From positions 124,001-188,000 of the forward strand of contig NZ_FNRE01000004.1 of the NCBI RefSeq assembly GCF_900107705.1: 64,000 nt of DNA, given 5' to 3'. Made by a program: the position numbers and the translations under genes. The notes beneath the pieces are model-generated. The model had not been told where the DNA came from and did no database searches. It saw only the letters and a program-made list of their open reading frames with translations. This document shows positions 37,395 through 46,417 of the stretch, piece after piece. The DNA comes from Prevotella sp. tc2-28 (GTDB lineage: Bacteria > Bacteroidota > Bacteroidia > Bacteroidales > Bacteroidaceae). Positions within the stretch are counted from its first letter, which is position 1, and each line of letters begins with the position of its first letter.

Positions 37395-39532
37395 TATTTC
37401 TTCATCCCCTTCATGCTGAGTGATATTCGTTGTCTGCGCAGGTCTATGCCTATCACGCGGACCCTGACATGTTGGTGTAGCCGTACTACCTGGGTGGGGT
37501 CGCTGACGAAGCGGTCAGCCAGTTGCGATACATGTACCAGTCCGTCCTGATGGACGCCGATGTCTACGAAGGCACCGAAGTTGGTGATGTTGGTCACGAT
37601 GCCTGGCAATTCCATGCCTTCGCGCAGGTCGTCGATGGTCTGCACGCTGGCGTCGAACTCAAACTCCTCTATTTGCTCGCGGGGGTCACGTCCGGGCTTT
37701 TCCAGCTCTTTCATGATGTCGGTGAGGGTAGGCAGTCCGATATCGTCCGTCACATAATGTTTGATGTCTATTTGTGCCCGTTTTTCGGGATGGCTGATAA
37801 GGTCGCTGACGGTGCAGTGGCAGTCTTGAGCCATCTTTTCGACGACGCTGTAGCTCTCCGGGTGTACGGCTGAGTTGTCTAACGGGTTCTTGGCATTGGG
37901 AATGCGTAGGAAACCGGCACATTGCTGGTAGGCTGCAGGTCCCAGTCGCGGAACCTTCTTCAGTTGTGCGCGCGAGGTGAATGCACCATTCTCACGACGG
38001 TAGTCAACGATGTTCTGTGCCAGTACAGGTCCCAGTCCGCTGACATAGGTCAGCAGTTGTTGCGAGGCCGTGTTCAGGTTGACACCTACCAAGTTGACAC
38101 AGCTCTCTACGGTATGGTCGAGCGAGTGTTTGAGCTTCGTCTGGTCCACATCGTGCTGGTACTGTCCTACACCGATGCTCTTGGGGTCTATCTTCACCAG
38201 TTCGGCAAGCGGGTCCATCAGTCGGCGCCCGATGCTCACGGCACCACGTACGGTGACATCCTCGTCCGGAAACTCGTCGCGTGCCACTTTCGAGGCGGAG
38301 TATACCGATGCTCCGTCTTCGCTGACGACGTAGACAGCAATGTCTTTCGTGACATCACTGACAAACTCCTTGGTCTCCCTGCTGGCTGTTCCGTTGCCGA
38401 TGGCAATGGCCTCAATCTGGTATTTCTTAATCATCTCCTGCATGTGGACAGAAGCCTGCATGCGGTGGTTCACAGGCGGGTGGGGGAAGATAGCCTCATG
38501 GTGCAGCAAGTTGCCTTGTGCATCCAGACACACCACCTTGCAACCCGTTCGGAAGCCAGGGTCCACACCCATGACACGTTTCTGGCCGAGTGGGGCAGAG
38601 AGCAGTAGCTGGCGCAGGTTCTCAGCAAACACACGGATGGCTTCCTCGTCGGCCTTCTCCTTGCTCATATTGGTGAACTCCGTCTCTATCGAAGGCAGCA
38701 ACAACCGCTTGTATCCGTCCTCTACCGCCTCGCCAACCAGTCGTTGGCAGGATCCGTTTCCTCGCACAAAGTTGTGTTGTAAACGTTGAATGGCCTCTTC
38801 GTCGTCAATGGTCAGACTGATACGCAGGATTCCCTCGCTCTGACCACGCAACATCGCCAGCATGCGATGACTGGAACAGCGCTTCAGCGGTTCTTCCCAT
38901 TCAAAGTAGTCGCTATATTTCTGTGCCTCGTCAGTGTCTTTCTTCGCCTTGACCACCTTCGACTCGATGAATGCCTCGCGTCGGAAAGCAGAACGTACCT
39001 GGTTGCGGGACCGCTCATCTTCGCTGACCTGTTCGGCAATGATGTCCTGAGCACCTTTGATAGCATCTGTTGCAGTGGCGATGTCGCCCTTGACGAAGCG
39101 TTTGGCAACCTGTTCCGGGTTGGCTTCACGCTGCATCATCAGGAGGGTGGCTAGCGGTTCCAGTCCTTGTTCTCTGGCTACCTGTGCCCTTGTGCGTCGT
39201 TTGGGCTTGTAGGGCAGGTAGATATCTTCGAGGGTGGTCATCTCCCAGCAGTCGTCAATGCGTTTCTGCAACTCAGGCGTCATCTTCTGCTGTTCGGAAA
39301 TGGTCTTGATAATGGTCTCCTTGCGCTTGGCAATCTCTTGCAGTCGTTCCTTACGGTCACTGATGGCTGTTATCTGTACCTCGTCCAGTCCGCCGGTGCG
39401 CTCTTTGCGGTAGCGTGATATAAATGGTATCGTACAGCCTTCGTCCAGCAGTTTCAGCGTGTTCTCCACCGCATGCTCCGACAGATGCAGTTCGCCGGCT
39501 ATCAGTCGTGTGAATATCTTGATGTTTTCCAT
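37394..39532 (-). CDS. tex: Tex family RNA-binding protein (S1 domain)
   Basis: 712 residues. Order of domains: N-terminal helical Tex_N (TIPFISRYRKERTGGLDEVQ), YqgF/RuvX-like nuclease fold (VMGVDPGFRTGCKVVCLDAQ), helix-hairpin-helix pair (YVSGLGPVLAQNIVDYRREN) and a C-terminal S1 domain (GIVTNITNFGAFVDIGVHQD). Tex proteins bind nucleic acids and influence transcription; the precise role is unsettled. It is followed on the same strand by the GAF-type reductase gene upstream at 39544-40005. Confidence 0.94.
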   Translation of the reverse strand: MENIKIFTRLIAGELHLSEHAVENTLKLLDEGCTIPFISRYRKERTGGLDEVQITAISDRKERLQEIAKRKETIIKTISEQQKMTPELQKRIDDCWEMTTLEDIYLPYKPKRRTRAQVAREQGLEPLATLLMMQREANPEQVAKRFVKGDIATATDAIKGAQDIIAEQVSEDERSRNQVRSAFRREAFIESKVVKAKKDTDEAQKYSDYFEWEEPLKRCSSHRMLAMLRGQSEGILRISLTIDDEEAIQRLQHNFVRGNGSCQRLVGEAVEDGYKRLLLPSIETEFTNMSKEKADEEAIRVFAENLRQLLLSAPLGQKRVMGVDPGFRTGCKVVCLDAQGNLLHHEAIFPHPPVNHRMQASVHMQEMIKKYQIEAIAIGNGTASRETKEFVSDVTKDIAVYVVSEDGASVYSASKVARDEFPDEDVTVRGAVSIGRRLMDPLAELVKIDPKSIGVGQYQHDVDQTKLKHSLDHTVESCVNLVGVNLNTASQQLLTYVSGLGPVLAQNIVDYRRENGAFTSRAQLKKVPRLGPAAYQQCAGFLRIPNAKNPLDNSAVHPESYSVVEKMAQDCHCTVSDLISHPEKRAQIDIKHYVTDDIGLPTLTDIMKELEKPGRDPREQIEEFEFDASVQTIDDLREGMELPGIVTNITNFGAFVDIGVHQDGLVHVSQLADRFVSDPTQVVRLHQHVRVRVIGIDLRRQRISLSMKGMKK

Positions 39533-39543
39533 CCTGTTGCTTG

Positions 39544-40005
39544 TTATTGGTAAATGGTTTCGGTCAGCAGTTGGCAGACGGCTTCCAGTCCTTCCTGGTC
39601 AGTGGCGTCGAAGGTGCCGAGCTTCTCGCTGTCAATATCCAAGACGGCAACGACCTCGTGTTCCTTATTATATATAGGGACGACAATCTCGCTCTTCGAT
39701 TCGGAGCTGCAGGCGATGTGTCCTGGAAACTGCTCCACATCAGTCACAACCTGGGTTCGGCGCTCAGCCCATGCTGTTCCGCAGACACCCCTTCCGTGGG
39801 CAATATGATAACAGGCTACAGGTCCCTGGAATGCTCCTAACAGCAGTTCACCATTCACCACGCGGTAGAAACCAGTCCACCAGAAGTGGAAGGTCTGGTG
39901 AATCAGTGCAGCTGTGTTGGCCATCACGCTAGTCTCGTCCGTTTCTCCCTGTATGAGTCCGCTCAGTTGGAGCAGTAACTCACGGTATTGTTCTTTCTTG
40001 TCCAT
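39544..40005 (-). CDS. GAF-domain free methionine-(R)-sulfoxide reductase (fRMsr)
   Basis: 153 residues, a single GAF domain. The fRMsr pattern is clear: FWWTGFYRVVNGELLLGAFQ, then HGRGVCGTAWAERRTQVV, and HIACSSESKSEIVVP with catalytic cysteines in the VCGTA and ACSS segments. It reduces free Met-R-sulfoxide with thioredoxin. It stands 11 bp before tex and 6 bp after the small membrane protein gene, so the three may form one unit. Confidence 0.9.
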   Translation of the reverse strand: MDKKEQYRELLLQLSGLIQGETDETSVMANTAALIHQTFHFWWTGFYRVVNGELLLGAFQGPVACYHIAHGRGVCGTAWAERRTQVVTDVEQFPGHIACSSESKSEIVVPIYNKEHEVVAVLDIDSEKLGTFDATDQEGLEAVCQLLTETIYQ

Positions 40006-40011
40006 CTTGCT

Positions 40012-40191
40012 TTAATATAAACTGTCCCGCTTGATACTGTGAATGTGTAGCACGATACCCAGTAGGATACAAACCAGTCCTGTGAGCAACATTCCGTTGT
40101 GATGGGAAAGATGCCCGAAACGAGTTGCCGCAAGTACCAAAGTACCTAAGACAATCAGAATCAGACCGATGTTTTTGCCGATTTTCTTCAT
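40012..40191 (-). CDS. Small two-helix membrane protein
   Basis: 59 residues from ATG 40191 to TAA 40012-40014. Two hydrophobic helices, IGLILIVLGTLVLAATRF and MLLTGLVCILLGIVLHI, are joined by GHLSHHNG, with a Lys-rich N-terminus and KRDSLY tail. A -7 element (TACTTTTGC, 40210-40218 minus strand) sits 19 bases upstream, and the gene precedes the fRMsr gene by 6 bp. Proteins of this type are widespread in Bacteroidales and have no known function. Confidence 0.75.
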   Translation of the reverse strand: MKKIGKNIGLILIVLGTLVLAATRFGHLSHHNGMLLTGLVCILLGIVLHIHSIKRDSLY

Positions 40192-40262
40192 GAAAACGTT
40201 AAATTTTAGGCAAAAGTACGAAATTATTATGAATTATACATTAAGAATTGCAAATTATTTCG

Positions 40263-40271
40263 TACCTTTGC
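40263..40271 (+). promoter_or_regulatory. Promoter -7 element of the rpsF operon
   Basis: TACCTTTGC, 46 bases before the rpsF start; transcribes away from the small membrane protein gene. Confidence 0.65.
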
Positions 40272-40317
40272 AGCCGCAAATTGCAAAAATAACATTTTTT
40301 TATTTAATTAAAGTAGT

Positions 40318-40662
40318 ATGAATCAATACGAAACCGTTTTCATTTTGACTCCCGTTTTGTCTGATGAACAGATGAAGGAAACGGTCGCTAAATTCAAGAA
40401 GGTTCTGACCGATAAGGGTGCAGAGATTCTGAACGAAGAGGCCTGGGGACTGAAGAAGATGGCTTATGCTATCCAGAAGAAATCCACTGGCTTCTACTGC
40501 CTGATGGAATTCAAGGCTGAGCCAGAAGTGATTAAAGTTTTGGAGACTGCCTTCCGTCGTGACGAGAAGATTATCCGTTTCCAAACAGTTAAGCTTGACA
40601 AGTATGCCATCGAGTATGCTGAGAAGCGTCGTAACAAACTTGGTAAAAAAGAGGAGGCTTAA
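40318..40662 (+). CDS. rpsF: 30S ribosomal protein S6
   Basis: 114 residues. Starts [19 protein letters not shown] and contains [20 protein letters not shown], both diagnostic of S6, which pairs with S18 on the platform of the 30S subunit. It is first in the rpsF-rpsR-rplI operon. No ssb gene lies between rpsF and rpsR, unlike many Firmicutes. Confidence 0.97.
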   Translation: MNQYETVFILTPVLSDEQMKETVAKFKKVLTDKGAEILNEEAWGLKKMAYAIQKKSTGFYCLMEFKAEPEVIKVLETAFRRDEKIIRFQTVKLDKYAIEYAEKRRNKLGKKEEA

Positions 40663-40665
40663 ATT

Positions 40666-40932
40666 ATGGCACAAGAATCAGAAATCCGTTATCTGAACGC
40701 TCCTTCTATCGACACGAAGAAGAAGAAGTACTGCCGCTTCAAGAAGAGTGGTATCAAGTACATTGACTACAAGGATCCCGAGTTCCTGAAGAAGTTCCTG
40801 AACGAGCAGGGTAAGATTCTGCCCCGTCGTATCACCGGTACCTCTTTGAAGTATCAGCGCCGCGTGGCTCAGGCTGTTAAGCGTGCACGCCAGATCGCTC
40901 TGCTGCCTTATGTAACTGACATGATGAAATAA
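40666..40932 (+). CDS. rpsR: 30S ribosomal protein S18
   Basis: 88 residues. [40 protein letters not shown] and the closing [10 protein letters not shown] are the S18 signature. It lies three bases after rpsF and binds S6 in the 30S platform. Confidence 0.97.
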   Translation: MAQESEIRYLNAPSIDTKKKKYCRFKKSGIKYIDYKDPEFLKKFLNEQGKILPRRITGTSLKYQRRVAQAVKRARQIALLPYVTDMMK

Positions 40933-40950
40933 TTAAGGAGGAGGACGAAT

Positions 40951-41478
40951 ATGGAAATTATACTGAAAGAAGATATTATCGGACTGGGATATAAGAACGA
41001 TATCGTAAACGTTAAGTCCGGCTATGGTCGTAACTACCTGATTCCTCAGGGTAAGGGTGTTATTGCTTCTCCTATGGCTAAGAAGATTCTCGCTGAGAAC
41101 CTGAAGCAGCAGGCTCACAAGCTGGCTGCCCTGAAGGCTGATGCAGAGAAGAAGGCAGAGTCACTCAGTGGTGTTGCTCTGTGCATTGCCGCCAAGGTTA
41201 GCGCTACCGGTCAGCTCTATGGTTCTGTAGGTGCCAATCAGGTTGCTGAGGAACTGAAGAAGCTTGGCAAGGAGGTTGATCGTAAGATCATCACCATGAA
41301 GGATGCTAAGACCGTTGGTGATTTCGTAGCACTTGTACACTTCCACAAGGAGGTTACTGTTGAAATCCCCGTTAAGGTTGTTGCCGAGGGTGCTCCCGTT
41401 GAGGAGAAGAAGGCAGAGGCTCCCGTTGCTGAAGCAGAGGCTCCCGTTGTTGAGGAGGCTGCTCCCGTAGAGGAATAA
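40951..41478 (+). CDS. rplI: 50S ribosomal protein L9 with acidic C-terminal extension
   Basis: 175 residues. The N-terminal L9 domain (MEIILKEDIIGLGYKNDIVN, GRNYLIPQGKGVIAS) and C-terminal rRNA-binding domain are complete by about residue 147. The extra ~25 residues are a Glu/Ala/Pro/Val repeat (EAPVAEAEAPVVEEAAPVEE) encoded by near-tandem GAGGCTCCCGTT-like units. Such tails vary between related species. It is the last gene of the operon, followed by a strong terminator. Confidence 0.96.
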   Translation: MEIILKEDIIGLGYKNDIVNVKSGYGRNYLIPQGKGVIASPMAKKILAENLKQQAHKLAALKADAEKKAESLSGVALCIAAKVSATGQLYGSVGANQVAEELKKLGKEVDRKIITMKDAKTVGDFVALVHFHKEVTVEIPVKVVAEGAPVEEKKAEAPVAEAEAPVVEEAAPVEE

Positions 41479-41510
41479 TCCGCTGTAAAGCAAATCATAG
41501 TTATTATACA

Positions 41511-41549
41511 AAAGAAAGAGGCTTCTCGCAATGAGAAGCCTCTTTCTTT
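41511..41549. terminator. Bidirectional intrinsic terminator after rplI
   Basis: A perfect 17-bp stem, AAAGAAAGAGGCTTCTC and its complement, around GCAAT. Confidence 0.94.
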
Positions 41550-41562
41550 GTTCCTTTCCTTC

Positions 41563-41855
41563 TTACTTAACGATCAGTTTGTTGCCGTTATGGATGTATA
41601 GGCCTTTCTGTGTCGGCTTGCCCACGATGCGACGACCGCTGAGGTCGTAGTATATGTTGCTGTCAGTACCTTCGGCAACCTTCACGGAGCTTACCGCCGT
41701 TGTACCATTATACATATAGATTGTCGGATCGTTATAGGTCACCATGACAATATCATCATCCAGTACACCCACACTGAGCTTGTACATGATGCCCTCCTTC
41801 AGATTCTTGAAGCCGAAATTGCCAGAGGGACTGTCTCCCCCCTTGGCGTCATGGC
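41563..41855 (-). pseudogene. C-terminal tail separated from the S37 peptidase by a frameshift
   Basis: Directly after the peptidase stop, another frame encodes ~95 residues with no start of its own, ending in IYYDLSGRRIVGKPTQKGLY and HNGNKLIVK, the typical tail of secreted Bacteroidales proteins. Changing the ATATATATA run at 41859-41867 by one TA unit joins both frames into one ORF (RTYILGHDAKGGDSPSGNFG). The tail could be the end of the peptidase (sequencing error, mutation or slippage) or a remnant of another gene. Confidence 0.6.
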
Positions 41856-43205
41856 CTAATATATATAGGTTCTGATGTAATCCATCACCTCTTGCTTCAC
41901 ATCGGCCGGACAATAGGCTGGGTCATTGATCTTGGGGCTATGGACACCTATAGGGTTGATGATCATCTTGGCGTTGGGGCCTATCTTTTCAGGCTTACCA
42001 GCCGACCATGGGTCGTCTTGTGAATAGTAGAAAAGAAGGGGTACGGTGGAGTTGACAAAGAAGTTCTTGGACATATCGGTACGGACGCTGTTGTCGTAGT
42101 ACTTCACCAGCCAGCGGTCTTCACTGTGCAACTCGGACGGCAGCACATTCTCTGGCTTGAAACTGGTGCCCTCCAACAGATCGGCGAAGTAGTCGTAGCC
42201 TACGTTGGGGAAACCTTGTTCCTTTGCACAATCCACGAAGTAGGTATAGAGGTCTTTGTTTCTGAAACCAGCAATATTATTGCAAATCGCCGCTACTAAT
42301 GAGCTCTCTGTCTCGATGATAGACTCTATACCCTTTTTCTGCTTGCTGGGGAGCGTGTACTGAAACAATGTGAAGAAGGTGTCGAAGGTATTATAAACAT
42401 ATTCGGCAAACGACGGAACGGGTAGTTCCTTTTTCTTAAACTCCTCGCAGGCTTTCTTATAGAATCCCTCTTCACCATCCTTAAGAGCGATGCGAATACT
42501 CTCTTTCATGATGTCGCGCAGTTCTTTGGTGCTTACCTCGTTAAAGAGATATTCTCCGTAGCGTTTGTCGTCAAGACTTAAGTTGAAAGGTGAACAGAAG
42601 GCTGCGGCCAAATCCATATCGCCTGGATAATAATAGGCATAATCTATTGAGGACTCGCCACTCTTGCTGGTGCCAAAGCTCATCCACTTCCCCTTGAAGA
42701 TAGGCTTCAGGGCCAGATAGACGGCGTGGAGGTCGGCTGAGGCCTGGGCGCTCGTTTCAAACTCCCACTTCCCTCTGTCCTGATTGAAGGATTCGCCGAA
42801 GTTGCGATGCTCCACGTGCACCATGTTTGCTTTCAGGTTGATTCCAATATCTTCAGCATCATGGAATTGTTTCCAAATATAACCCTCCGTCACCAGGATG
42901 GTGGGGCGGTCGAACCCTCGGAACAGGATGCTCACCTTCTGCTTGAATTTGTCAGCGTCGGGCTGGTTGTGGTTTACAGGCTGTTCAATAAACATACTGT
43001 ATTGCGAGAGGTAATCCAGTTCACCCTTCTTCTTCCTCTCCATCGCCTCCTTGTCTGGATTCTCCTTGATGTCCGAGAAGAGGTGAGTGTTGGCCAGCGC
43101 CTCCTCGAGGGTTGTGTTAACAACAGGGTTGTCGCTATTGTCAGTACACGACGCGATGCTCAGGGCTATCACCAGAAGCATCCAAAGTTTTAAAGTATTC
43201 TTCAT
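41856..43205 (-). CDS. Peptidase S37-type lipoprotein (prolyl tripeptidyl/aminopeptidase-like)
   Basis: 449 residues with a lipobox (ALSIASCTDN, Cys20). The alpha/beta hydrolase core has the nucleophile elbow FGTSKSGESS at about 175, an Asp in YYSQDDPWSAG (about 395) and a His in GVHSPKINDP (about 424), consistent with a Ser-Asp-His triad. S37 enzymes remove short peptides from N-termini, often proline-linked. Expected on the cell surface or in the periplasm. The stop lies in a TA dinucleotide run, and a tail in another frame follows (41563-41855). Confidence 0.82.
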   Translation of the reverse strand: MKNTLKLWMLLVIALSIASCTDNSDNPVVNTTLEEALANTHLFSDIKENPDKEAMERKKKGELDYLSQYSMFIEQPVNHNQPDADKFKQKVSILFRGFDRPTILVTEGYIWKQFHDAEDIGINLKANMVHVEHRNFGESFNQDRGKWEFETSAQASADLHAVYLALKPIFKGKWMSFGTSKSGESSIDYAYYYPGDMDLAAAFCSPFNLSLDDKRYGEYLFNEVSTKELRDIMKESIRIALKDGEEGFYKKACEEFKKKELPVPSFAEYVYNTFDTFFTLFQYTLPSKQKKGIESIIETESSLVAAICNNIAGFRNKDLYTYFVDCAKEQGFPNVGYDYFADLLEGTSFKPENVLPSELHSEDRWLVKYYDNSVRTDMSKNFFVNSTVPLLFYYSQDDPWSAGKPEKIGPNAKMIINPIGVHSPKINDPAYCPADVKQEVMDYIRTYIY

Positions 43206-43225
43206 TGCCTAAACTATAGTTTACT

Positions 43226-43234
43226 GCAAAGATA
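43226..43234 (-). promoter_or_regulatory. Promoter -7 element of the S37 peptidase gene
   Basis: TATCTTTGC on the minus strand, 20 bases before the start codon. Confidence 0.6.
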
Positions 43235-43362
43235 CATATTTTTTTAGAACAGACAAGGTGATAGCCGTTTTTTTGAAAATCTTTGTCAGAATAAATGGTG
43301 GTGACAAAGCCGGTAACCGTACAAATGGACAGTGATATTAGTTTTAATTTCATAAAAAATGG

Positions 43363-43394
43363 TTTGGATGTTCAGAATAATTGTGTATCTTTGC
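43363..43394 (+). promoter_or_regulatory. Promoter of the mechanosensitive channel gene
   Basis: TTTG at 43363-43366, a 19-bp spacer, then TATCTTTGC at 43386-43394. A textbook Bacteroidetes promoter. Confidence 0.8.
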
Positions 43395-43433
43395 ACCTGA
43401 CAATCAAATTTTGCTAGTATTTAGATAGACAAT

Positions 43434-46115
43434 ATGAAAAAGTCTCTGCTCGCGATAACCCTTGCAATATGTGTGTGCTCCCTCCCGCTCATGGCTGTCG
43501 TGAGTGGCCGTTCGTTGACGAATACGCTAAAAGACCTTTGCGCGGAACTGCAAGCTGCCTACCAACAGCGCTCAGCTGCACAGCAGCGTTTCAATGAGGA
43601 TTTTGAAGGCCAGCACAAGAAGATGATTGACGTCATTACCGAGTCAAACGAACTGTCGATCCTGCTCTACACGCAGGAACAGGAGATGACGTTCGACCTT
43701 GCCTACGCTTTGAAGAAGGTGACTGCCGACTACAAAGACTTCAACGCGAACCGCAGACCCTATGATCACATTGTCAGCAATCTGAACTATGAGATAGACC
43801 GCAATGCCCGACTCATCGAGGCTCTGCGCCGACTGCCACCGATGAAGAAGGAGATAGAGGTGGAAATCGTGCCCGACAGCCTGTTGTATCGCAACGACTC
43901 ATTGGACGTCCACCTGACAGACTCGCTCTCATCATTGGAAAAGGAGGTTATCAGGATTGCCTTTAAGGATTCGCTATCGGCTCCCTTTGTTCTCGACTCA
44001 ATTGGTGAGACACTGCGTGACTCCTGCATCTTCTTCGTTTCTGAAATCCTGAAGATGAATGCCAAAAACCGCGCTACCGTAATAGCCGACAGCACACACT
44101 ATCAAGAGGCATATCTGCGTTTGAAGGAAACCTACGACTATGCCGTTACACGCTATCGGGAACTAGAACGTTATATCTTTGTGGATGGGCAGACACCATT
44201 CTTGGAAATTATGGCTAATCCCGGTTACTATTGGGAGAAAGCCAAGGTCGACTTGCGTGGACAGTATAGCCTCAAGGAATTAGACAGGTGTCTCGATGAA
44301 AGCGACCGTGATAAATCTGCTGCTGAGAAAGATGATGATGATGCCACTTTCTTCCAGCATCTATCCAGCAAGGCTGAGAATACGTTGTTGTTGATTATCT
44401 GTGTCTTTCAGGTTGTCGTTTTGGCTTTCTTCTGGCTGCTGATGCTGCTGGTGCTCTGGCTGCTATACCGCTATACCCGGCTGAAACGCTATGTCCCCAA
44501 GAAGAAGTTGTCCATCATTTCGATACTGACGGGTACCATCATCTACTTCCTGGTGTTTGGCTTCTCCTTGTATGGCGACGAATACATTAATCTGGGCGTA
44601 GAGCACGTCAATACCTTCCTGTGGCTACTCATAGCCATCTCAGCATCACTGCTGCTACGCGTCAAGCCCGACCAGTTCCGACAAGGTTTCCTGCTCTATT
44701 CTGCCACATTCCTGGTGGTTCTGATCATCATTTCCTGTCGCATCACCTTCGTGCCTGACAAGCTAATGGTCATCCTGTTTCCACCTATCCTGGCGCTCGT
44801 CGTCATTTGGCAGTTATGCTGCTGTATTTGGGTCAGCGGGAAAGCTACATCCATCGACCGCACGTTGGGGTGGGGTGCATTAGCCGTCTATCTGGTCGCT
44901 TTCGTATTTGCCTTCCTGGGCTATACCTTTGTGTCATTGCTCATTCTGGTGTGGTGGTATTTCCTGTTGGCTGCCTGGCTGACAGTCGTCTGCATCCAGG
45001 ACCTGTTAAACCGATACAAAGAACGCTGGCTGGACAAGCGGGTTGACAGCATGCGCAAACGCATCACCTACGTGTCGGGCGAAGACCGCGAGTCGTTGCT
45101 CTTTGGCGCCACCTGGTTCTACGACCTCATCCGTCAGGTGGTCATCCCAGCCCTCGTGCTGTTCTCCCTGCCGTTGTGCGTGCGCCTGTCGTTAAGCATC
45201 TTCGACTTTGACGACCTGTTCGTCAAGTTTTACGAGAATCCCTTTGTCCATCTCTCCGACGCCAATGGGATTGAGACATTAAGAGTCTCTGCGCGGAGCA
45301 TTGTCTATCTGTTGGCATTCTTCTTTGTCCTGCGTTATGTCAGTCGCGCTGTTCACGCCACATGGCAATATGCCCGCTACTTTACCTTCATGCACAAGCA
45401 TAACCGCACCTCCATACGTCCCAATGAGATCAACCTGTCGTTGGGCAACAGTATTATCAGCGTACTCATCTGGATGCTATTTGCGATGGTTGTCATTTCC
45501 GTATGGCAGATTCCTACTGGCTCACTCGGCTTGATTGCGGGAGGTTTGTCGGCAGGTATCGGTCTTGCACTGAAAGACGTTATCAACAACTTCATCTACG
45601 GCATCCAGCTGATGGGTGGACGCCTGCGAGTAGGCGACTGGATTGAGTGCGACGGCATTCGTGGCAAGGTGACAGCCATCAACTATCAGTGCGTACAGGC
45701 TGAGACCATCGAAGGCACGGAAATGTCATTCCTCAACTCGTCGCTCTTCGGCAAGAACTTCAATAATCTCACTCGCAACAATTCGTATGAACTTACCACC
45801 ATCACCGTAGGCGTGGCCTATGGTACCGATATCAAACATGTGCGCCAAGTGTTGATAGACGGTATGCAGAAAATGCGTACCAAGGATCATTACGGCCGTG
45901 AGATAGTCGATCCCAAGTACGGCATCAATGTAGTCGTCGGCCAGATGAGCGATAGCGCTGTGGATATCAATGTGAAGCAATATGTGCTGGTGGCAGAGCG
46001 TATCGGCTATGCGGACCGTGCCAAGGAAGTGATTTACGAAACCCTCACTGACGCAGGCATCTCCATCCCCTTCCCGCAGTGTGAAGTACATCTAGTCTCT
46101 GACGCAAAGGAATAA
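43434..46115 (+). CDS. Large MscS-family mechanosensitive channel
   Basis: 893 residues. Signal peptide (ITLAICVCSLPLMAVVSG), then a ~270-residue periplasmic helical region rich in Asp/Ser, as in MscK/YbdG-like large channels. About ten membrane helices from ~310 follow. The MscS pore and vestibule are at about 690-885: GSLGLIAGGLSAGIGLALKD is the pore helix with Gly/Ala packing, followed by GGRLRVGDWIECDGIRGKVT. It should open on hypo-osmotic shock. Single-gene unit with its own promoter and terminator. Confidence 0.92.
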   Translation: MKKSLLAITLAICVCSLPLMAVVSGRSLTNTLKDLCAELQAAYQQRSAAQQRFNEDFEGQHKKMIDVITESNELSILLYTQEQEMTFDLAYALKKVTADYKDFNANRRPYDHIVSNLNYEIDRNARLIEALRRLPPMKKEIEVEIVPDSLLYRNDSLDVHLTDSLSSLEKEVIRIAFKDSLSAPFVLDSIGETLRDSCIFFVSEILKMNAKNRATVIADSTHYQEAYLRLKETYDYAVTRYRELERYIFVDGQTPFLEIMANPGYYWEKAKVDLRGQYSLKELDRCLDESDRDKSAAEKDDDDATFFQHLSSKAENTLLLIICVFQVVVLAFFWLLMLLVLWLLYRYTRLKRYVPKKKLSIISILTGTIIYFLVFGFSLYGDEYINLGVEHVNTFLWLLIAISASLLLRVKPDQFRQGFLLYSATFLVVLIIISCRITFVPDKLMVILFPPILALVVIWQLCCCIWVSGKATSIDRTLGWGALAVYLVAFVFAFLGYTFVSLLILVWWYFLLAAWLTVVCIQDLLNRYKERWLDKRVDSMRKRITYVSGEDRESLLFGATWFYDLIRQVVIPALVLFSLPLCVRLSLSIFDFDDLFVKFYENPFVHLSDANGIETLRVSARSIVYLLAFFFVLRYVSRAVHATWQYARYFTFMHKHNRTSIRPNEINLSLGNSIISVLIWMLFAMVVISVWQIPTGSLGLIAGGLSAGIGLALKDVINNFIYGIQLMGGRLRVGDWIECDGIRGKVTAINYQCVQAETIEGTEMSFLNSSLFGKNFNNLTRNNSYELTTITVGVAYGTDIKHVRQVLIDGMQKMRTKDHYGREIVDPKYGINVVVGQMSDSAVDINVKQYVLVAERIGYADRAKEVIYETLTDAGISIPFPQCEVHLVSDAKE

Positions 46116-46134
46116 CAAGACCTGAATATACGGA

Positions 46135-46175
46135 AAATGGGGCTGTCCACACAAGGGCAGCCCCATTTCTCTTTT
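46135..46175 (+). terminator. Intrinsic terminator of the channel gene
   Basis: AAATGGGGCTGTCC pairs with GGGCAGCCCCATTT (one G-T), followed by CTCTTTTTT. Confidence 0.92.
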
Positions 46176-46233
46176 TTGTCACCACCGTCCGCTTAGAGCA
46201 GTGCCAGTGGTCCGTGACCCATGCACGTTTAGA

Positions 46234-46250
46234 GCCCCTTGGTAAGGGGC
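46234..46250 (-). terminator. Hairpin after the smalltalk gene
   Basis: GCCCCTT-GGT-AAGGGGC, two bases past the stop codon on the minus strand; no clear T-run. Confidence 0.4.
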
Positions 46251-46252
46251 GG

Positions 46253-46363
46253 CTATAATGCGGGGTTATAGCCTATACACGATACTGTCCCAAATGCCGT
46301 CAGCGCAGCCGTCAGAATACTGACAATGAACTGCAAAATCGTCTTCCAAGTCTCTTTCTTCAT
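46253..46363 (-). CDS. Smalltalk protein
   Basis: 36 residues from ATG 46363. MKKETWKTILQFIVSILTAA followed by LTAFGTVSCIGYNPAL matches the short Bacteroidales 'smalltalk' family: a Lys/Trp N-terminus, one hydrophobic helix and a lipobox-like TVSC. Function unknown; a tiny lipoprotein or membrane peptide is likely. It lies downstream of an HU-like gene, its common neighbour, separated by an 8-bp repeat tract. Confidence 0.8.
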   Translation of the reverse strand: MKKETWKTILQFIVSILTAALTAFGTVSCIGYNPAL

Positions 46364-46376
46364 AGATTAAATATTA

Positions 46377-46416
46377 ATTCTTCAATTCTTCAATTCTTCA
46401 ATTTTTCAATTCTTCA
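46377..46416. repeat. Octamer tandem repeat (ATTCTTCA x5)
   Basis: Five contiguous ATTCTTCA units, the fourth as ATTTTTCA, filling most of the gap between the HU-like gene and the smalltalk gene. Confidence 0.9.
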
Positions 46417-46417
46417 C

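Noticed and set aside
37922-38608. 228-codon plus-strand ORF inside tex
   Set aside because: Antisense shadow arising from biased third positions in tex.
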